Source: Doris montereyensis
Taxonomy: Eukaryota; Mollusca; Gastropoda; Nudibranchia; Dorididae
Assembly (NCBI GenBank): GCA_037039925.1
Contig: JAXRKP010000661.1
Coordinates: forward strand, 138,501 to 202,500
Reading direction: 5' to 3'
DNA: 64,000 nt
Part shown: in pieces, positions 1 to 13,900 of the stretch
Numbering within the stretch: the first letter of the stretch is position 1
Layout: each line of letters starts with the position of its first letter
Position numbers and translations under genes: made by a program
Notes under the pieces: model-generated
Databases searched by the model: none
The model's input: only the letters and a program-made list of their open reading frames with translations
What the model was told of the DNA's origin: nothing

Positions 1-626
1 TGGCAATTCTTCCTGATTGGCCGGGGTTCCCGATTCCCCGATTAAAGAGGTTTCACTGTACGATGAATGTAAACCGGACACTGACACTTTCAGTGCTCTT
101 TTTTATGGGTATATAGTTAACATGGATATTGTGATAAAAACACCCTCTATTTCTTCAAATGTTATTTACAGTACTGCCCGTATTCCTCAAGCTCATTGAG
201 ACCAGAAAATTAGTTTGTGGAAAACGTGTTTCAGAGAATGTAATAGGCGTTCAAAGGATTATGGTTGAAACTTTGTCATAAATTCGGGAATTCCGTGTTT
301 TCGTCAAACATGTGTTTGAGGAATACAGGCTGTAAATTAATAGATTGTTTGCATAATTCTTTCTTTCTTCAGCATTACATGTATGTGTCTATTTTTCAAT
401 TCATATGTATTAAAAATATCATGTTTGTCTGTTGAAAAAAAAGAACGTGGTGCAAAGGGAGTAAATATAAAAAATCAGATCTAAAAACTATTCCCCTTGT
501 GTTTTCCTTTCTCTTTGACATTTTTCTGTTTATGAATATTTATATTATATTACTACTATTGTCACCTAGATGTTATGTGCTACTGTTATTCCGTATTAAT
601 TTTGATCATCATCATATCATAGTGGA
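1..626. other. Non-coding, no recognised feature
   Basis: AT-rich sequence without convincing ORFs or splice-delimited exons. GATTAAAGAGGTTTCACTGTA near the start resembles a transposon terminus but no partner end is in the window. Confidence 0.5.
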
Positions 627-712
627 TTCGGTAGCTCAGATGGTAGAGGGCCTGACTGCCATGCAGGTGACCGGAGCTCAACTCCCGGTATGGGTATGGG
701 TTTTCTGCTGAC
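627..712 (+). repeat. tRNA-like SINE head (family E)
   Basis: GGTAGCTCAGATGGTAGAGG resembles a tRNA A box and GGAGCTCAACTCCCGG a B box, followed by GTTTTCTGCTGACCCTCCTG. The arms do not pair cleanly as a tRNA. A relative is at 47468-47560. Confidence 0.55.
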
Positions 713-727
713 CCTCCTGTTAAGGCA

Positions 728-1018
728 GCAAGCGGTGTCGGTAACTGAGTGGTTAGGCTGATCATAAGGTCCCAGGTTTGAATCCTAGTAGTAAAAGTAG
801 GTCGGATATTGTGTTCCTTGGGGGAAAGACATTTAACACGCATTTTCCCCACTCGACTTAGGTGCATATGGGTACAAGCACTAGCTTGGGAGTAAAACCT
901 GCATGACACTAGTGCCCTGTCCAGAAGGTGATTATTATCACCTGTTCTACTTCATGCTATGGAAACTGGGATAAGCTCTGGCTCTATGGGCTGTAATGGA
1001 CTTGAGGGAACTCTTTTT
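728..1018 (+). repeat. SINE family A copy (tRNA-derived head)
   Basis: Head GGTGTCGGTAACTGAGTGGT (degenerate A box) and GGTTTGAATCCTAG (B box). Shared body: ATTGTGTTCCTTGGG, CATTTTCCCCACTCGAC, GCACTAGCTTGGGAGTAAAA, CCTGTCCAGAAGGTGATTAT, GGGATAAGCTCTGGCTCTAT. This is the reference copy for the family in this window. Confidence 0.85.
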
Positions 1019-1090
1019 CTTTCTTCTTATCTGTCAGTGCAATGGATTAGGTCCATTCACTAATTCAATATTAGCGAAAATAGGGGCGAC

Positions 1091-1537
1091 ATGGAAAGCA
1101 ATGCCAAACTACCATATTGTAACGTATGCCACGAAATTGTAGCTGAAGCATGGGATCATTACTTACTATCACATCATCGAAAGCGTGTGAAAGCTGCGAG
1201 CTCCCCAGGGACCCCTTGTCAAACAAAGAAACATTGCATGTTTATCAAAAGCCGTTGTTCTGTTTTCATCTCTCAACGAAATGACAAGATTGCTTACAAT
1301 AACTTCCTTGAACTTACTACAACTCACTTGAGACTGGGTCCAAAATTTATTTTACTGTTTTTGCAACAAATCACCAAAAATTCAAGAATCATCATATTTC
1401 CATTTGTCCTTTTCACACAGATAACAAGAAATCATGATCATTACAAGACAATCGACATTAAAACTGTATATATGAAGAACTTTTTAAAAATGGTTTATCG
1501 ACTATGCTACATTTTGGATGTTTTTGAAAAATTCTAG
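1091..1537 (+). pseudogene. Zinc-finger-like repeat-borne ORF
   Basis: ATG 1091 opens MESNAKLPYCNVCHEIVAEA then WDHYLLSHHRKRVKAASSPG, with Cys-x2-Cys-x12-His-x4-His spacing like a C2H2 finger. After about residue 50 the frame looks non-coding. The finger segment recurs in part at 59445-59495 (CATCGAAAGCGTGTGAAAGC) and 47650-47690. It may be the start of a transposon protein. Confidence 0.4.
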
Positions 1538-2715
1538 ATCTACCTTTGTTGTAGGTCTGTTTTCAGAATTATCAGAGCTTGAAGGTGTGGGGGGGGGGGG
1601 GGGGGGGGGCTGGGCTGACATTGCTTTTCTAAACTATTCTAGCTAGCTACAGTAATTTAACGGTTATTTTATAACTTGGTGGGTCCGAATTAGTGGGAAA
1701 TGTTGGATTTTAAAAAAAGTAATTATCATAGTTGCCATGGAAACAGCCACCATCTTGAATTGTAAAAAGAAGAAAAAGACTGATTTCAAAATTTATCTCC
1801 TCCACCAGTATTTGTGCTATCCTTTTGTAATTTCATACACATACTCCTGAACATGTTATCTAATGAAAAATAGAGTAGTTTAAAAAAAATCTATATATTT
1901 ATTTGTATTTGTACATTTCAACAATGGAATAATTGACACAGAAAAATGGAAACAAAATTCAAATATTTCTCTATTAGTTTTTTTTTATACGTCTATCAAC
2001 TAGTTATAATTCTATATAATAATATATGCCAAATTTCACATTTGTTGGTCGATAAATACACAGAAGATAGAATTTATCTTCTGAAAATGAGAGTTTTAAG
2101 AAAATCGCATTTGAAAGAAGAACATGGAAATTTGGATGGAAAAGGTGGTCCTACTTCAAAACATTTCTGCCACATAGGCTGGGCTACTTTGCTCTTCTTT
2201 TCTTTCAATTGATCCTCAAATACAGGAATGGTGGTCCAATTTACTACTGATACTACGCTCTGTTGAAACAACCCACAGTTCAGAGATCATGAGTTCGCTG
2301 GCATAATATTACTTAACAAACCGATGGGTGCCATACTGTCACTGCATGAAAACCAACAAACACAAAGCGAGGTCACACTAGTCACAGGCACGGTCACGTC
2401 ACCTAGTTGTTTACACTACTCATGTGCTAGTATAGTACAGTACTGTAGAATGCAGTACTGATGCTTTGGAAATTTCCAATGTCCAGTAGGTAATGTCTCA
2501 TGACCCTGAACTGGACCCCTCCCACCCCTCCCCTCCCCCCAACCATTATTTATAAGGAAGATATTCTGGATCTTGATCATCACTAAACTTATTTTCTGAC
2601 TCGCTAGAATTGTCAAACAGTGAAACATTGCATGTTTATCAAAAGCCGTTGTTCTGTTTTCATCTCTCAACGAAATAACAAGATTGCTTACTACAATAAC
2701 TTCCCTTGAACTGTG
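1225..2715 (+). repeat. Pair of roughly 95-bp direct repeats
   Basis: 1225-1320 and 2617-2713 share GAAACATTGCATGTTTATCA, AAAGCCGTTGTTCTGTTTTC, ATCTCTCAACGAAATAACAA and GATTGCTTAC-AATAACTTCC with a few changes. The copies lie 1.4 kb apart; the sequence between them has a poly-G run at 1588-1609 and nothing else I recognise. Confidence 0.85.
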
Positions 2716-2989
2716 ATAACTCATCAGTTACCAATCGATTTCCAGGAAAGGAAGTACAATTGTAAAGGTTTAAACTAGTAGTAGAAACCATTTCCCCATA
2801 CTCAAGGAACACTATTACAGTCGATATTGATCGTGAAAGCTAATGCGCCAAGGGGCGGTGCATCCATCCAGTTGAACACACTGGCGATGCGCCATAATGT
2901 GGCCTATCCATCTCAAGTGAGTTTGATATTAATGATATGCTAATACCTGTTTACTTCTTTGAGAAAGTATGGGAAACAGAGATTTGTGA

Positions 2990-3170
2990 ATAAAGACATA
3001 CAGTGAGGCAAGGGGTATGTGGAATGTAAAAGAATATGACATGATGGGCAGAAAAAAAATCCTGGCCATTACGAGGATCAAACCTGTGACCTCTACATCA
3101 GCATCAGCACGCATCGCCTCGCCATGAAAGGAAAGCGTGCTACATTACCAACTGAGCTCACAATCCAATG
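2990..3170 (-). repeat. SINE family B copy (second tRNA-derived family)
   Basis: Minus-strand copy with ACAGTGAGGCAAGGGGTATG tail, GATCAAACCTGTGACCTCTA (B box region) and AGCGTGCTACATTACCAACT (A box region, complement of TAGCTCGGTTGGTAGC). Confidence 0.75.
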
Positions 3171-4514
3171 ACTTCTCATTTCTCATATTTAAGACAACAT
3201 TGTACAATAAGAATACATTTTGGACAAGAAAATTATATTTGCATAAAAGTGTTTTTAATTTAAGCTTTTTCATGACCCAAAATATGTGCACATAACACTG
3301 TTACAGTTACATATCACAATTCAAACATCCCAGCTGAAGCTCATATCAAGCAATGGCGGAAAAACAAAACAAAAGAGATTTAAAGATGAAGACTCAGTAA
3401 TACAAAGTATTAAATCACAAGGTAATAAAGTAACACAGTGTGCATTGTTAAGGCATTCCCTCCATAAAATAACCCCTTGCAGTAGATACTAATATTAGAA
3501 ATGCAGCAATGTAGCTGTCATAACAATATAGTTTTGCCAATAATTTGTCCCAATATATAAAATAAAAGCACATATTTACAAAGCAGATCATATTTAATAT
3601 TGAATATAATAATGTGTGACATACATACTTACCCTGCAGCTTTTCGATAATGGTTTGTATTATGGCTACATTAAATAAAATAAATAATATTTTTTAAACA
3701 GGACAAACACTTGATAAAATAAAAAAGAGTGATGAAAAGAATAGAATTCCCTCATAAAATCACAGGACAATCTCTCTGCCACAGATTTTTTAAAGCAACC
3801 GAACAGCCCCCACTATGAGCATTGTATTTTATGTAAATGGAAAAAAAGATCAGTCAAATAAACCAGTCACCATGAAGATAAACAGCAGTAGACCGTACTG
3901 CCTCCTAATCCCATCAACTGCCACCATTTAAAAACATTTGTTAGCTTTTTCTTCACTACAGAGATCAGATCACTTCCGTAGCATATGTGTAATTATAATT
4001 CTTAAATATCGACTACTTTTAAATACTTATATTACATAGACTACTTTTACTTTTATCTACTATTAATAGTAATACAATGTAGTATCAACTGTTTGACTTT
4101 GAAATTTCTTTAGAAGCAAACAGTGTGGGGGAGGATGTAAAGACAGTCCTAATAACAGAAATTGTCTCATAAGATGAAGAGCTGCACACACTAAATAAAT
4201 AGACACTTGATATTTTCTCAAGAGAAATGAAGAGGTCTGTGTCAGTGTCAGTATAAGTAATATAACTTGTTGACAGTTTTAACACTTTGTCAATATACAA
4301 CCTCTTATTTTTCCTGCGTGGAAAATGTGTGCAATCTTCAAAAAAGCATGCCATTGCCTAAGCGATTGAATATATTTCTTAAGCTCACATAGACTTAGAC
4401 ATTACAATTATTTCCACACATGGGCCTCCATTCCCACCCTCTCCTTTTGTGGCCACACCTTTCACCTCTGCCACACTCAAAAACACAATCAACAACGGTC
4501 AAACCCTTTCAAAC

Positions 4515-4994
4515 TCGCCACCACCAGCCTTTGACCTACTGTCAGTACTGCCACTCCCACTCACCACCAACAGCCTTTGACCTACTGTCAGTACTGCTAC
4601 TCCCACTCACCACCAACAGCCTTTGACCTACTGTCAGTACTGCCACTCCCACTCACCACCAACAGCCTTTGACCTACTGTCAGTACTGCCAATCCCACTC
4701 ACCACCAACAGCCTTTGACCTACTGTCAGTACTGCCAATCCCACTCACCACCAACAGCCTTTGACCTACTGTCAATACTGCCACTCCCACTCAACACCAA
4801 CAGCCTTTAACCTACTGTCAATACTGCCACTCCCACTCACCACCAACAGCCTTTGACCTACTGTCACTACTGCCACTCCCACTAAACACCAACAGCCTTT
4901 GACCTACTGTCAGTACTGTCACTCCCACTCACCACCAACAGCCTTTGACCTACTGTCAGTACTGCCACTCCCACTCACCACCAACAGCCTTTGA
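4515..4994. repeat. 46-bp minisatellite, about 10 units
   Basis: The unit contains CCTTTGACCTACTGTCAGTA, CTGCCACTCCCACTCACCAC and CAACAG. Units differ by occasional single-base changes. Reading frames across it are by-products of the repeat. Confidence 0.95.
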
Positions 4995-4999
4995 AAAAA

Positions 5000-6200
5000 A
5001 AGTCGCCACAGTTAACTCAAGCAGGATCACTTCATACCTGATAATGATACTCACAGGACAGAATAAACAAATCATTCTCTTATGTGTAAATCTCTATTTT
5101 GAAATCGGCTTCTTTTTCTCTTTTTTAAAGTTTGGTTCAAACACATAAATGGTAGGCAAACTCTTGTGAGGCTTGCCTTTAACGACATCAAAATTCTGAA
5201 TTTGTCTCTTGAGCTAAATGTCTGTATAATGCAACAGTAAATCATGGTCCATCTACCGGCATGCTATCTCAGAAAACAGAACTTTAATAATAATAATTGG
5301 TTCTTTAACAACACACCAGGACCGACTAACAACATAATTTTTAACAGACACCTAACTTGTCAAGGTTGCCAAGACAGATGTCTTTCCTCACGCATATCAA
5401 ATATGAACGCATTTCAATTAAATCATATGTGTAGATGATCAAGCCACGCCTCTCAGCTGTAATAAATAGGTGCTGGATAGCAAACTCTCTCTACCTCATC
5501 CACTTTGGCCAAGCAAACAATGGCCATCTTCTACTCAAACATACGCCATGAACAGTAAATCTTACTCTACCTGCCAGACAGCGCAGCACCACGATGCCCC
5601 ATGTTTTGCATAGAAAATGAACAATAGTTTAAATTCGTCTTTCCGTAATATGCGCTAGGAAAGCAATTAATGTTAATCGTTGTCAATTTAATTAAAGATA
5701 CGTGCCTTACTAATGTAGTGTTGGTGAAAGAGGAAACTTGCATTGATTTCTTGCATGCTTGTCTGGAAGAAATGGATGGCCATTGGCTATATAAACCCCC
5801 TGCCCCCCCCCCCCCCCTAAGGCTGATCTCTCCCATCGTTAATCTGACAGATGTTTATTTCATTGTATGATCGTACGGTTGGGTAAGAGTAAGAATTGGA
5901 TTTAATCATGGTCAGCCTTTCTTTGTGCATTAACATTTATTGCCGTCTGCTTACTACCACAGTTGTGCCTATCAATCTCCCAGGGGGGTGTGTTCCATAC
6001 TTTTGTTTTATCAGTTTTGCTTGGGTCCTTCATTTGAAAGTAAAGTGAGGATTGACAACATGGATATGTGGACATTACTTATCATAAAGTACAGGTTGCT
6101 ATATAAATTGCTAAAGATTAACATAGATACAGCTGTTGAACCATTACAAAAACTATACTGTGATGGTATTATAATCAATTGATATATTATAAAAAAATAT
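5000..6200. other. Intergenic, nothing recognised
   Basis: AT-rich intergenic sequence with a poly-C run at 5802-5815. Short ORFs lack homology that I recognise. Confidence 0.5.
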
Positions 6201-6204
6201 AATA

Positions 6205-6927
6205 CAGTGGTCTCCGCCTAAGAGAGGCAACAATTGGACGGTCTCTTGGGTGAATACATGGGGTGTGACCTAGTTTATCGGTTTAGAAGTTTAGGCCTAG
6301 AGCTCTCGACTGGAATGGACAGAGGAGGCACATCTATAGGGAAGAGGAGGAAGAACGAAGCACCATTACTTTACAATTTTTTTTATAAAACTAGGCAGTT
6401 GCTTTGTCAAGCATTCTTATTCAGTTTTAATCCAGACCATCATCATTTTTTTATCAGTGAAAACATATTTCTCGTTTCGCATCATCGATTATGGCGGCGC
6501 TTTGATCTAGTCAAGATGTTCGGCGACAGCGACCGGTCTGCAATTGTTTCGTGCTGATGCGAAAGCGAAGTGTTCAATTGCCTTGTTCATCTGATAGGTG
6601 TCTGGCGTCGACATCAAATTAGCCAAACACTCATTTGGCAGCGACAAGCTGAGATTCTAGCCGACAACACAATGTAAATGTTCCAAATAGAAGAGCAGCA
6701 TTTTCAATCAAATTTTTCACTTTGACTGCATTGAATTTAGCAGATCGTTTGGCCTTCCAACAAAACAAATATCGGCCTCTTAGCTGGACTGATGCTTTCC
6801 GAAGAGGCTTCTTCTTATAGTGGGTAATTATAAAGTGGGGGAAATCTGTTATTTAAAACAAATCTGCCTCTTTCTTAGCCTTAGGCAGTAACCTCTTGCA
6901 CAGCGACCTTTTAGGTGGAGACCACTG
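6205..6927. mobile_element. pogo/Tc1-type MITE of 723 bp
   Basis: TIRs CAGTGGTCTCCGCCTAAGAG at the left and CAGTGGTCTCCACCTAAAAG (reverse complement) at the right, with TA on both sides (6203-6204 and 6928-6929). No transposase is recognisable inside. CAGTGG termini with TA duplications are typical of pogo/Tigger elements. Confidence 0.85.
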
Positions 6928-7159
6928 TACAAAGGATTTATATAAAATTTATAATTTATAAAGACAACTTAAAGATTCTCTACTTCTCTTCTCCATTTCA
7001 TTTAGGTACAAATGGTAAATTTTCACTGAACACCGATCAATCAACTTGTATTGATTGTTTCCTTTCTCTCATTTTCATCCAATTCGATCATTTTCTCTCG
7101 TAGAGAAGAAAAATCATCAGAGCAACATTTCCAAATAAAGGGTAGTCCTTTCATTTTCA

Positions 7160-10100
7160 TTATTGAGAATCTGGTTGGTGCAGGAGATCGGAATGGTCTG
7201 TGTCTGGGATGAGCACCTTCAGCAGACTCTGGAGTCGTTGCAGGGAATCGTGTAACCCTATGCTTGGGGTTGACCTGAGTGCCCACACTTCTCGGAATTG
7301 CCTTGTGAGCTCCAGAAGACTGAGGAAAAAAAAAGAAGACAATAATCAGAGAAGAAAAAAACTGATTACAACAATAATGATTTTGTTATGTATTCCAATA
7401 AGTTTACAACAGTTTGAAAGCTGCATCCAGGAACCAGGCAAAAAGGTTCATCTTATAGCTTAACTTGTGTGGCGCCGGTGGCGAGTGGCCAGGTCAGGCT
7501 GCTGGACTGGAGATCATGAGGCCTTGGGTTCAAAACCTAGCGAAGCTAGGTCCGACATTGTGTTCCTTGGGAAAAACACAACACGCAATTTCCCCACTCT
7601 ACCTGGGTGCAAATGAATACAACACTAGCTTGGGAGTAAAAACCTGCTTCAGACTAGCATAGACTCTCATGTTCCTGACAAAACTTTGGAAATCTTATAT
7701 ATTTCTTCATTCCACACCAAAATAAAAGAAGACTTGTGTCTTTAAAATGTAATGACCATACATTACTTTTTTTATGGTACCCAAAAAGAATTTAAATAAA
7801 CGGATAACAACAATTATTTCAGTTACCGATTGGCAAGGTCTGTACGATTTGTTGGTGTCAAATTACTGATTCCAAAATTAACCACATCAAAACCACCAGA
7901 AGCAGCATTTGGTTTTCGTCCCATGAGGACCAGGGCTTTTCCAATTCTGGGAAGATAAAAACAGAAAGAAATACTGGAAATTGTCTTTTTCTTCATTTAG
8001 TTTCTAACCTCTGCTCCTTCTTAGTTTGACACTTTCAATTAGAGAATAGGTTTACTTACAATTGCTACTGCTCATTTAAGAAGTAATTGGAGTAATGTTA
8101 ACATGCTTAAACAAGCCATAAAGTTCAATTTATCATCCACATCAGTAGCATGTTACTTTTCTCTCTATCCTATCTTCTTGTCTTTCAGCTTTTCCGTTAG
8201 GGGTCGCCACAGCAGATCACCCTTCTCCATGTTGTCCTATCCCGTTCGTCTCTATCTCTTACACCTACAATCTTCATGCCTTCCTGTATTGTTATATCCA
8301 TATCTTCTTTTTCATCTTCTTCACCGCAACATCTTCTGTCCAATATACTTTGTATCCCTTCTCTTTACCTGTCGTACCAGCTTAGCCTGCTTTCTCTCAC
8401 TAGCCTACCTACTTGGGTTTCCCTCAGCTGTATTCATTATGAATCGTAGCCGACAATGAAGCATCCAATGAGAACTGCACCATTTTGATCTTAGTCACTT
8501 CTAACTCTTCTTCTTTTGTTTTTGTCAGGGCAACGGTTTCTAGGCTGTACATCATTGCTGGACGAACTACTGTTTTATACACCTTGCCTTTCATTTTTGT
8601 AGACATTTTCTTATCCCACATCACTGCCGACACTTTCCTCCATCCATTCCATCATGCCTGGATTCCCTTTTTGACCGATCTCTCACATTCTCCATTGCTT
8701 TGTACAGTTGACACTAGGTATTTAAACTCCTTCACCCTTCTCCCTTTATCTCTATGTTTATAGTTTCTTAATTTTCCTTCTCATTTAGCCACATGTATTC
8801 TGCTCTCTATCCTATAAAGTGCAATTTTTAGGGATACAGTATAAAACTACCGATGTGACAAATTTAATGCATGAAAGTTTCATTGTCTTCTTGTTTAATA
8901 GGTCATGTGATTTGCTCTAAGCTTTAGAGACTTCTGGTAATTGAAATAAGGAAAACCATTTACCTGACGAATATGTTTTTTACACATACTAGTAGCTCAA
9001 GTATGATTCCATGGATAAGAATTTGACTTTTTCCCCCATGTAACTGTGCACGAAGAATAGGACAACTCTATAAATAGAATTCATACTAACATTTTGCCCA
9101 TATTGCAAAAGGTAACATAACCCCCCCCCCCCCCTCCCACAACAACAAAAAAAACAAAACAATAACAAAAATCTCCCAACCAAAACAAAGCAAAACAAGA
9201 CAGCCAAAGAATAGCCTTACCTGCAAGCAAGGAGCATTAACTCTGTGCTAAGCTGTAGTTCCTTTTTCAGGGCTTCAGAAAAGAGTATTTCTGGTTTCAC
9301 TTTCAGGAGATCTTCTTGACCTTTTTTCACTGCCTTTGTCACATGCTGTGTTGTGAATGGAGGCAAAATAGAAGCTTATCAAACGAAATAGAAAAGTACA
9401 AATGAACACATTTTATTTTCCCATGAAAATACCTCTAGGCTTTTGTCAGCCAACTCATATGAGTTTCAAGCAACGCCTTTCACTCTTTTCCGTCATCGAA
9501 AGCATCATCATACTTCTACTTTTATTTCCAAATGCCAGGCCAAAGTTGAATTTGTGTCCTTTGAGCCAATAAAATCTCTTTAGTTTAATAGACATTTTTC
9601 CATGTCTAGAGCTGCTTGCAATGCTGTAAGACCTAGCAATATTGGCCAAATATCTATTATGCTTAAATTGTCCTCTTAAAATAGTCACACTTTTTTTTAT
9701 TGCGATTCCCTTTCAAGTCAAATTTCTTTTTTACAACCTGTTTAATCAAATTAGCCTAAGAATAAATATTGTTTATATCATTACTCTAGCAATGTGCTCA
9801 AAATATCTACCAACCCCTCTCATGACCCCCTGAGGATCGGAACCCACACTTTGGAGAGCCCAGCTCTTAGCTACAATTAGCTGTGTCACAATTTGTTCAA
9901 ACCCTGAAGGGCTTAATCATACAGTCACATCTGGTATAGCTCTAAATGTTAAACATCTACATGGAGACCTAAGGAATGAAACAAGATGCAACTAAAAATT
10001 AAGTTAAGCTCGGCATATCTGCATCAGATTTTAAGAACTCAAAGTTTTGCAGATAGTATTGCGACGTGGTGAGACCAGATTTCAAAACATGAATTTCATC

Positions 10101-10897
10101 TCCCGTGCTTTCAACTCAAGCTTGGCCATAATGACCAGTTTGACTGTAAATTAAGCTTTACTGAAAACCAATTACCCCACGATATATTGTATATCTTGTG
10201 AAAATGGTCATCTTCTTCATCTAGATGCAAATTTGAGTTCTTGGATAACAAACTAATAAAATGTTTAATACCTGGCACCTTTTTTTCAAGAAAGTATCCA
10301 AATAAGAAAATAAACCCAACCCCCTCACTTTCCTTAACTTCCGTTTTGAACCAATTTCACAATGGCTGCACACCAATAACAAGTCAATTTGTATTACCTG
10401 TATGGCTCCAGGAGTCAAGAATTCCAAAGGCACACCATCTGGGTGGGTAAGGAAGCGGTACAAAATAGAACCAAATTCCTCTGGAAGATCAGAGTTGTCA
10501 TTTCCTGTTTTGTGAAATAGAAGATTTCAGTGATTTGTCATGAACATAAATGTTGATTTCACTGTGTGCAATCAGCAAAACAGTTCCACTGTTTGAAATC
10601 CTATTTTAGACCTAAATTCTGCTGATCTTTCCGCATGTGATCAAAAATGTTCTCCTCAAATATAAATGTACATAAATTCTTAATTCTTCAAATATAAGGA
10701 CACTCAGAGCTTTGAGAATTCTGTTTAGGGCACTAAAGGCTGTTTCTACATTCTAAACAGAAATAATAGAATTATTGCAACAGGACAAAACAGTTACAAA
10801 TTTAAAATTCTTTAACCTGGTGATATTGCAACACACAATATGATACTAAAAAAGAGAGACCTTTTTACATTAAATAAAATACCATTGTTACTTGTAT

Positions 10898-10970
<73 letters not shown>

Positions 10971-13900
10971 TTACTTTATTGATACAAAGAAGGAAATTAT
11001 AGTCTGATCCTCATAAAAAAGTAAAAAATCATAATACATATTCATGATTAAAATTGCAAAACATTAATGCAAGAATACTAGTATGACAAACACATCACAG
11101 AAGTGTGAAGAATATACAACCTCATTTGACCCCCCCATACACACACAAACACATCCCAACCAACCCCACACACACACCTTCGCTCAAAGCTCATTCATCC
11201 ATGCCCAACCCCTATGTCCATTTGTTTTGATAAATACACCACAGCAATAAAAACAATTGTTACATTACCAGCTTGATTTCTGGCCTTTTTAATGGCGTAT
11301 GTTTCAGCTCTGCCCAGTTCCATGACAAGGTTTCCAAGGATGCCCTCACTGTCCCTAAAGATGTGATGGTTCATCAGGGATGGTAAGGATCTCTCTATGA
11401 AATCCTGACAAGAGAAAAAAAAATAAATGTCAAAATTGATGTAACTGGCTTTAAATAAATAAATAATCTACTTACATCTACTCATTTTAAAAATGATGAT
11501 GACATTTTCTTTAATTTAAATCTAACAGACATCTGAAATCAGTACATTTATCTTCTTGAAATACAAAATCTAAACTGCTTTAGGACCGGAGAAATCTTTG
11601 GTGAAGTCTTGTTACTGTTATTGTGTTCAGCATATTATATCAGATAAACCAGCTGGTGTAAAGTCTTCATTCTTCAGTAAAGGCTTTAAAGTATTTGAAT
11701 TGTAGCTTATCAACGATGTATGAAATCAGGACATTTTGGCAGCAATGTTGTAGGCTAGTGAAATGTATCTACAACATAAAGGTATTGAAAGTTCTTTTTA
11801 AAAGTTTACTCAATGAAGTTTCATTAAGTGGTGTTTGTTAACATGTTTTTCAATCACTATACTATCATATAAAAAATTGTCATCGTAAGGTAACTTGTGA
11901 TTTTCACTGAACATGACGTCAAGTTTACAGAGAGACAGTGACACATTTATATAGGATAAAAGTTTTTATTCCACACTGCAGATATTATTAAATGTACAAA
12001 ATGAAATTAGAATTGTCATTCTCTAGTAAAGCAAAAAATAATATGAACATTTTCCTTCTTTTTTGAAAAAAAGAATATATTAAACCTGACTGTCATACAA
12101 TTGTAAGCTGTGAAATTTGACTGAAATTAAAATGGGGTTAATTGAAAAGGAAAGTTCTAGGATGTCCGAGAGTTATCCGGCAATGTAAACAACGGCGTTA
12201 TTAAATCAAATCAGCCACCTTTTCTATGGTTTTGTTCCATGCCAATCCACACGACGTTATGACACCAGGCCATGAGAAGGGAAAGTGGTTGAGATGACCT
12301 TTGCCTGACCAATCACAAATAACCAGACCAAGGGCGTTATTGTTGTTGTGAGCAGCGGCCACGATATTGTTGATAGCTGCCTCGGGACAGCCAGCTATAC
12401 TGCAAAAATCAAAATTAACCAAACACCATTTGGTAATTGACACAAGAAATGCCTGTTACTGTTAGTTTAAAAATAATCCAAAAATGGACCATAATAGAAA
12501 AGTTACAGAAAAATGAAACCAAATCCAAAACTAAACAAGCAGGCAACATGTTAAAACCCAGCCTCCGTTATGGTTATTTGAGAATAAATCATTTGTAAAG
12601 AAAAGAACATATGCAGGGATGCTGGTACTAATTGAAAGGGTCATTTCAATAGTGTGCCTAAGTCACAATTACGTCATGAAGAGAAAAATGCCAATTCAAT
12701 TCTTACTGTCCATCTCTCACTTTTCATCTTTCAAGCAAATACTATAAAAGCTATAGTAATAATAGACGTTCACTTATATCTTTTTCAGTTATGTTGTGGA
12801 CCAATGTTCCCTCTAATTTGTCTAGTCTGTATGTGTACATTTCTGGTGTTGTGCAAAATGCTTTTCTCCAAATCAAATAAGTAGATTTTAAATATTTTTG
12901 TGTGCTGCTGTTTTTTTCTTTGGTGTGTGCAGACATTTCTGAACTGTGCACATCTTTTCTCTCCACGCACATGCATAGCCTAGAGAGAAAGCATTGTTGT
13001 GGATTGACATACAGAAAAATAATGGGACAAAAACAAAGACGGGTAAAAACATGAATTCAATGTCAGAGGTTAAGGCCCTCTTACCTGTTCCATGCAGCTG
13101 TGCCAGGACAAACAAAATAGTTAATGCTGTGAATAAACAAAACAAAACAAAAAATTGAATTAATGGATGTTCTTGCTCTGCCCATTGGTTTAAATGATAG
13201 TGAAAATGTAAAAAAATGTTTTTTTCCTTCAAGGCTATTATGGCTCATAGAGCCCCAGCCTAACCCAGTTTCATCTTCTGGGAGGACGCTAATCTGATAC
13301 AGGTTTTACTCCAAAGCCAGTATTTGTACCTATTTGCACCTGGGGTCGAGTGGGAAAAATAAGTGTTACGTGTCTCTCCCAAGGAAAAAGTACCGGACTA
13401 AGCTTTCTATGATTCGAACCCAGGACCTTATGATTTCAAGAACAGCAGCCAACCACTTGACCCCCAATGCCATGATGGGGTTCGATCCCCATGGTTGCTT
13501 GGATTTTCTTCTGTCTATTCATTGTATTTGTCTCGTCTTTGTTCCTATGGGGCTTTCATTTTATTTAATGCCATTTGCTTCACTTCCGACATGCCCCTTG
13601 CCTCACTGTTTCTCATTATCTTTGTCAACATAGATATGGTAGCCTAAAATATGGTAACAATTTCGGACCCTTTTAGAGAGTCTGATGATTGAAAACTTTG
13701 TTCTGCACAAATCAAGAGAAGGAAATGGGGATGGGGATGGCTTGGACACACTTTTAGAAAACCAAAAGCAAACATAACACATTTGGCCTTAAAGTGAAAT
13801 CCACAAGAGAAGAGAGGCCAAGGAGACCAAAAACAACATGGAGGAGGTCAACCTTGTAGGAAGCTAGCTCGGCAGCTGTGCTCTCCTGGAACCAAACAGA

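Noticed and set aside
627..700. Functional tRNA gene
   Set aside because: A- and B-box-like motifs exist, but the acceptor and anticodon stems do not pair and a SINE body follows. The same holds for 47468-47545 and the heads of family A and B copies.
4420..5148. ORFs with repeated QYCHSHSPPTAFD units
   Set aside because: They follow the 46-bp minisatellite, whose unit length is not a multiple of three, so the frame is not maintained.
7465..7662. 65-aa ORF near the 3' end of the ankyrin-GH20 gene
   Set aside because: It lies wholly within a SINE family A copy.
12201..12443. 80-aa minus-strand ORF as a separate gene
   Set aside because: Its frame is exon 18 of the ankyrin-GH20 gene plus intron read-through; splicing at GAAAAG|GTGGC continues the protein.
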